In this document: positions 7,113 to 10,112 of the stretch, piece after piece
How the letters are laid out: each line of letters opens with the position of its first letter
Numbering within the stretch: the first letter of the stretch is position 1
NCBI GenBank assembly: GCA_964496755.1
Contig: CAZCBD010000103.1
Span: forward strand, 1 to 10,112
Length of the DNA: 10,112 bases
Direction of reading: 5' to 3'
Source of the DNA: CAZCBD01 sp964496755
Lineage (GTDB): Bacteria > Bacteroidota > Ignavibacteria > Ignavibacteriales > Melioribacteraceae
Position numbers and translations under genes: made by a program
The notes under the pieces: model-generated
Databases searched by the model: none
Told to the model about the DNA's origin: nothing
Seen by the model: only the letters and a program-made list of their open reading frames with translations

Positions 7113-8930
7113 GTGAAAAATAAAATTAGAGAAATAGAGTTATTAGCTCCTGCAAAAAATTTGCATTTAGGAATGGAAGCTGTTAATGCCGGTGCAGATG
7201 CAGTTTATATTGGTCCCGAGAAATTTGGTGCGCGGTTGGCAGCCGGAAATGCAATTACCGATATTGAAAAGCTTGTTAAATATGCTCATAAATTTTCCGT
7301 AAAAGTTTTTGCAACTGTTAACACGATTTTATTTGACGGAGAATTAAATAAGGCAGAGAATTTAATTTGGGATTTATACAATTGCGGAGTAGATGCAATA
7401 ATTTTTCAGGATTTGGCTTTGCTTGCTATGCACTTACCGCCTATCGAATTACATGCTTCAACACAAACAAATAATTTTGAACTTGAACGAATTAAATTTT
7501 TTGATTCTCTCGGAATTGATAGAATAATTTTGGCAAGAGAACTTTCATTAACACAAATCAGAGACATTAAAGCGCAAGTATCCGCCGAGCTTGAATTTTT
7601 TGTGCATGGGGCACTTTGTGTTTCCCTCAGTGGACAATGTTATTTAAGTCAAGCAATTACCGGCCGAAGTGCTAATAGAGGAGAATGTTCGCAACCATGT
7701 CGTTCAAAATATAATCTGTTAGATGAATCGGGAGAATTGTTAATTAAAAATAAACATTTGCTATCGTTGAAGGACTTAAATCTATCCGAGTATATTTCCG
7801 ATTTAATTGATTCGGGAATAAATTCATTTAAAATTGAAGGAAGATTAAAGAATTTAGAGTATGTGAAAAATGTAACGGCATTTTACAGACAAAAAATTGA
7901 TGAAGTTATTTTAAACAGAAATGATCTCAAAAGAGCATCAATAGGAGAGAGTGATATTAACTTCACTTCCGATTTAGGAAAATCTTTTTCGCGAGGTTTT
8001 ACAAATTATTTTATCGAAAATAAAAGAGAGAAACTTTCTACTTTCAATACTGCAAAATCTATTGGAGAAGACTTAGGCGAGGTTAAATTTATTCGGAAAA
8101 ATTATTTTCGTCTTCAACAAAGTGATATAATCGTAAACAATGGGGACGGTTTATGTTTTTTTAATTCAAATGATGAGTTGGAAGGCTTTTTGGTTAACGA
8201 CGTGAAAAATGGAATGATAAAATTTCCTAAGGATTGTGATATCAGAAAGAAAACTCATATTTACAGAAATTATGATAAACGGTTCACCGATGAATTGCGG
8301 AATAATATTTTTAGAAAAATCTATTTTGACCTTAAAATATTCCAAACCGAAAAATATATTTGTTTTGAAGTAATTGCAGAAAATAATGTGAAATGCGATA
8401 TTAAAATATTAAATGAATTTGATGAAACAAAAGAAAAAAGTAAATATGAAAGCATTTTAATTAAGGCCTTTTCCAAAACGGGAAATACGATTTTTAAATT
8501 AAAAAATGTAAAAAATGAAATGAATAAGCTTTTATTCATTCCGATTTCCAAACTAAATTTAATTCGACGGGAATTATTAAAAAAACTTGAAGATGAATTG
8601 GGAAATAGTTTTGTGCGAAAACAGCCTAAAGAAAAGTTGTTGCGAAATTATTATACGGATACAGTAGATTTTTCTCATAATATATCAAATAAATTAGCTG
8701 AAAAAATTATGACGGATTTAGCTGTAAAGGTTACTGAATATTCCCCTGAGATTACGAAAAATTATTATAATAAGCCCTTAATGATTTGTAAATATTGTGT
8801 GAGAAAAGAAATGGATATTTGTTCGCAAAAGACAAAAGAAAATACCAAGTTGTATTTGGAAAATAATGGAATCAGATATTTGTTGGAATTTGATTGCAAA
8901 AAATGTCAAATGAAAATATTTAAAGTTTAG
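7113..8930 (+). CDS. U32 family protein, RlhA/TrhP-like (probable RNA hydroxylation or related Fe-S enzyme)
   Basis: 605 residues of the 'peptidase U32' family. Despite the name, studied members such as RlhA (23S rRNA C2501) and TrhP (tRNA U34) take part in RNA hydroxylation, and UbiU/UbiV carry a 4Fe-4S cluster. The N-terminal barrel opens ELLAPAKN (9-16), then GADAVYIG (27-34), HASTQTN (114-120) and the family signature around HGALCVSLSGQC (165-176) and NRGECSQPCR (188-197). Cys169, 176, 192 and 196 are candidate cluster ligands. SFKIEGRLKNLEYVKNVT (238-255) is also typical. The middle and C-terminal region matches the long RlhA-like form. The tail adds Cys559, 562, 570, 595 and 598 as CxxC-x7-C and CxxC, a probable second metal site. 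GTG at 7113 is the only reasonable start: an in-frame TAA is at 7107-7109 and the conserved N-terminus follows at once. No SD is visible. It is a single gene with no obvious partner. Family is sure; substrate is inferred. Confidence 0.9.
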   Translation: MKNKIREIELLAPAKNLHLGMEAVNAGADAVYIGPEKFGARLAAGNAITDIEKLVKYAHKFSVKVFATVNTILFDGELNKAENLIWDLYNCGVDAIIFQDLALLAMHLPPIELHASTQTNNFELERIKFFDSLGIDRIILARELSLTQIRDIKAQVSAELEFFVHGALCVSLSGQCYLSQAITGRSANRGECSQPCRSKYNLLDESGELLIKNKHLLSLKDLNLSEYISDLIDSGINSFKIEGRLKNLEYVKNVTAFYRQKIDEVILNRNDLKRASIGESDINFTSDLGKSFSRGFTNYFIENKREKLSTFNTAKSIGEDLGEVKFIRKNYFRLQQSDIIVNNGDGLCFFNSNDELEGFLVNDVKNGMIKFPKDCDIRKKTHIYRNYDKRFTDELRNNIFRKIYFDLKIFQTEKYICFEVIAENNVKCDIKILNEFDETKEKSKYESILIKAFSKTGNTIFKLKNVKNEMNKLLFIPISKLNLIRRELLKKLEDELGNSFVRKQPKEKLLRNYYTDTVDFSHNISNKLAEKIMTDLAVKVTEYSPEITKNYYNKPLMICKYCVRKEMDICSQKTKENTKLYLENNGIRYLLEFDCKKCQMKIFKV

Positions 8931-8933
8931 TTT

Positions 8934-9203
8934 TTATTTTTTTGAGATTTTATAACCATATTCCATTAGCAACCAATTAAGCAATCCTATTAAAACTCCA
9001 CCAAAAAAACTAATTGTTAAAATCAGAATAAAATTTGTTAATTCGAATGTGATTTGACTAAAAAACAAATTATAGCAATTAAACGGAATTCCAAAACCGA
9101 GGCTGGTAATAAAAGCCCACTTAATCAAATACCGAAAAATTCCTTTGGATTTTATTTTCCCCCAATTGTCAATTTGTTTTTCATCTAATTTAAAGATGTT
9201 CAT
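8934..9203 (-). CDS. Small two-span inner-membrane protein
   Basis: An 89-residue protein with no assignable function. A charged N-terminus with WGKIKSKGIFRYLIKW (14-29) leads into two hydrophobic segments at about 30-49 and 57-80, and a basic tail ISKK. Small membrane proteins with a W-x-K-x-[RK]-x-KG-x-x-[RK]-[YF] opening followed by two spans are widespread in Bacteroidota and related groups as uncharacterised proteins; I recall this as a pattern, not a named family. Its ATG overlaps the TGA stop of the M23 endopeptidase gene (ATGA at 9203-9200), so translation is probably coupled and the two may act together at the envelope. It ends 3 bp from the convergent U32 gene, with no terminator hairpin between. 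The coupling, membrane segments and coding context make it a real gene. Confidence 0.8.
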   Translation of the reverse strand: MNIFKLDEKQIDNWGKIKSKGIFRYLIKWAFITSLGFGIPFNCYNLFFSQITFELTNFILILTISFFGGVLIGLLNWLLMEYGYKISKK

Positions 9204-10036
9204 TGTTTATTTCTTTTTTTGTTTAGAAATTTATTTATTCGAAGTAGCGAGATAGGGTCTATTCGTTTTTTAAACCATTGTGTACCCCAATGCAAATGCG
9301 GTCCGGTTGATCTTCCTGTAGAACCTACTAATCCAATAATCTGGCCCTTATTAACAATCTCTCCTTCTTTAACAAGAATTTTACTTAAATGTAAATAAAA
9401 GCTGTTTAATCCTTGTCCGTGGTCAAGCAAAATAAAATTTCCGGAGTAATAAAAATTTTTTGCACAAAGTAAAACTTTTCCCTTAGCAGTGGCATATACT
9501 TTTCTGCCACTTGGTGCTGCAAAGTCAACACCATTGTGCGGATCCTTTTTAATTCCATTTAGAATTCGCTGGCTTCCGAAAACGCTTGACATTCTACCTT
9601 TAACCGGGCGCATGAAGCCTGATAGATAAAGTGGAGTTTTCAAATTGCCGATTTTTTCTTTTGCTAAATTTTTAATTTTTCTTTCTTTATCAATTCGTGG
9701 TTTTTCTGATTTAGGAGCTTCAACCAGCTTAGCATTCAAATTATTAATTTTCTGAATTTTATATTTTCTTTTCGGTATAATAAGTTTTTTTACCGAAACA
9801 AAACCATCAGCAAATTTCACATTTAAATAAAAGATACCCGTTTCATCTCTATCAAAGCCTATTAAAAAGTATCCGGTATTAGAATCAAAATCAATTTCCT
9901 TATTATTTAATTTAATCGAAATTGCATCTTTAGCTTGGCCCAAAATAATTTCACCGGAGGATAGTTTTCCAAAGAGTTTTATTTCACCGGCAAATAATGT
10001 GATAGAAAACAAAAGAATGCTTATCAGTAATTTCAT
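9200..10036 (-). CDS. Secreted M23 family (LytM-type) peptidoglycan endopeptidase
   Basis: A zinc metallopeptidase expected to cut peptide cross-bridges of peptidoglycan in the periplasm. The 278 residues begin with a signal peptide (Lys2, hydrophobic 3-15, probable cut after TLFA at 16). Residues about 17-90 form a small beta-rich domain, followed by a basic, lysine-rich linker (90-135). The C-terminal M23 domain, about 145-265, carries GRMSSVFGSQR (147-157), the zinc ligands His167 and Asp171 in HNGVD, the catalytic His216 in FYLHLSK, and HLHW with His247 and the zinc ligand His249. All catalytic residues are present, so unlike EnvC- or NlpD-type regulators it should be active. Start: AAGGA 6 nt before the ATG. 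The downstream small membrane gene overlaps its stop codon. Likely roles are wall remodelling during growth or division; the exact target bond is not visible. Confidence 0.93.
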   Translation of the reverse strand: MKLLISILLFSITLFAGEIKLFGKLSSGEIILGQAKDAISIKLNNKEIDFDSNTGYFLIGFDRDETGIFYLNVKFADGFVSVKKLIIPKRKYKIQKINNLNAKLVEAPKSEKPRIDKERKIKNLAKEKIGNLKTPLYLSGFMRPVKGRMSSVFGSQRILNGIKKDPHNGVDFAAPSGRKVYATAKGKVLLCAKNFYYSGNFILLDHGQGLNSFYLHLSKILVKEGEIVNKGQIIGLVGSTGRSTGPHLHWGTQWFKKRIDPISLLRINKFLNKKRNKQ

Positions 10037-10112
10037 CGAATTCCTTATATTTAATGGTTTCTTAAAAATAATAATCTTTTTGTTAAAAAACGAAGGGGGA
10101 TAAATTGAGAAT
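10037..10112. other. Upstream region of the endopeptidase gene, possibly divergent
   Basis: The last 76 bases hold the SD of the endopeptidase gene (minus strand) and AT-rich DNA where its promoter should lie, though no clear motif stands out. On the plus strand GAAGGGGG (10092-10099) is followed after 5 nt by TTG at 10105-10107, so a rightward gene could start here; only eight bases of it would be inside the window, too few to judge. Confidence 0.25.

Noticed and set aside
7113..8930. Secreted collagenase-type protease reading of the U32 protein
   Set aside because: No signal peptide is present, and its motifs and length fit the cytoplasmic Fe-S RNA-modification branch better.
8928..8945. 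T-rich run after the U32 stop as a rho-independent terminator
   Set aside because: No GC-containing stem precedes it, and the bases code for the lysine-rich end of the opposite gene.

Overview
The window is AT-rich, gene-dense, chromosome-like bacterial DNA with eight complete protein genes and one gene cut by the left edge. A TonB-dependent receptor with a signal peptide shows a Gram-negative cell. The base composition, the style of the secreted and TPR proteins, and a TATATTTG element resembling the Bacteroidota -7 motif point to the Bacteroidota/Chlorobiota group. Several genes have purine-rich Shine-Dalgarno (SD) sequences, which fits an Ignavibacteria-like lineage better than typical Bacteroidia. 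This placement is an inference from style, not from a marker gene. I see no rRNA, tRNA, CRISPR array, insertion sequence or phage gene, and no gene-free stretch longer than about 300 bases.

Left part (1-1290, minus strand): a secreted protein of unknown function made of two diverged copies of one domain is followed, 14 bp downstream, by rmlA (dTDP-glucose synthesis), which runs off the edge. This is probably the end or middle of a surface polysaccharide operon.

Middle (1463-4976): a cytoplasmic TPR-repeat protein and aroE (shikimate dehydrogenase) form a two-gene plus-strand operon. It converges, 8 bp away, on a class I aminotransferase of the Thermus-type aspartate/prephenate aminotransferase group on the minus strand. 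aroE acts in aromatic amino acid synthesis and the aminotransferase may also serve it.

Next (4977-7112): a 159-bp gap holds three 14-bp tandem repeats and a strong hairpin terminator. Beyond it lies a BtuB-like TonB-dependent outer-membrane receptor on the minus strand, with a -7-like promoter element and a leader of about 100 nt.

Right part (7113-10112): a U32-family protein resembling RNA-hydroxylating enzymes (RlhA/TrhP type), with two cysteine clusters, runs rightward. It meets, 3 bp away, a minus-strand pair: a secreted M23 peptidoglycan endopeptidase and a small two-span membrane protein joined to it by an ATGA stop/start overlap.

Most of the window is ordinary housekeeping and envelope gene content. 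I did not find a convincing new multi-gene system. The points most worth a second look are the duplicated-domain secreted protein beside rmlA, the endopeptidase/small membrane protein pair, the second cysteine cluster of the U32 protein, and the repeats and hairpin between the receptor and the aminotransferase.
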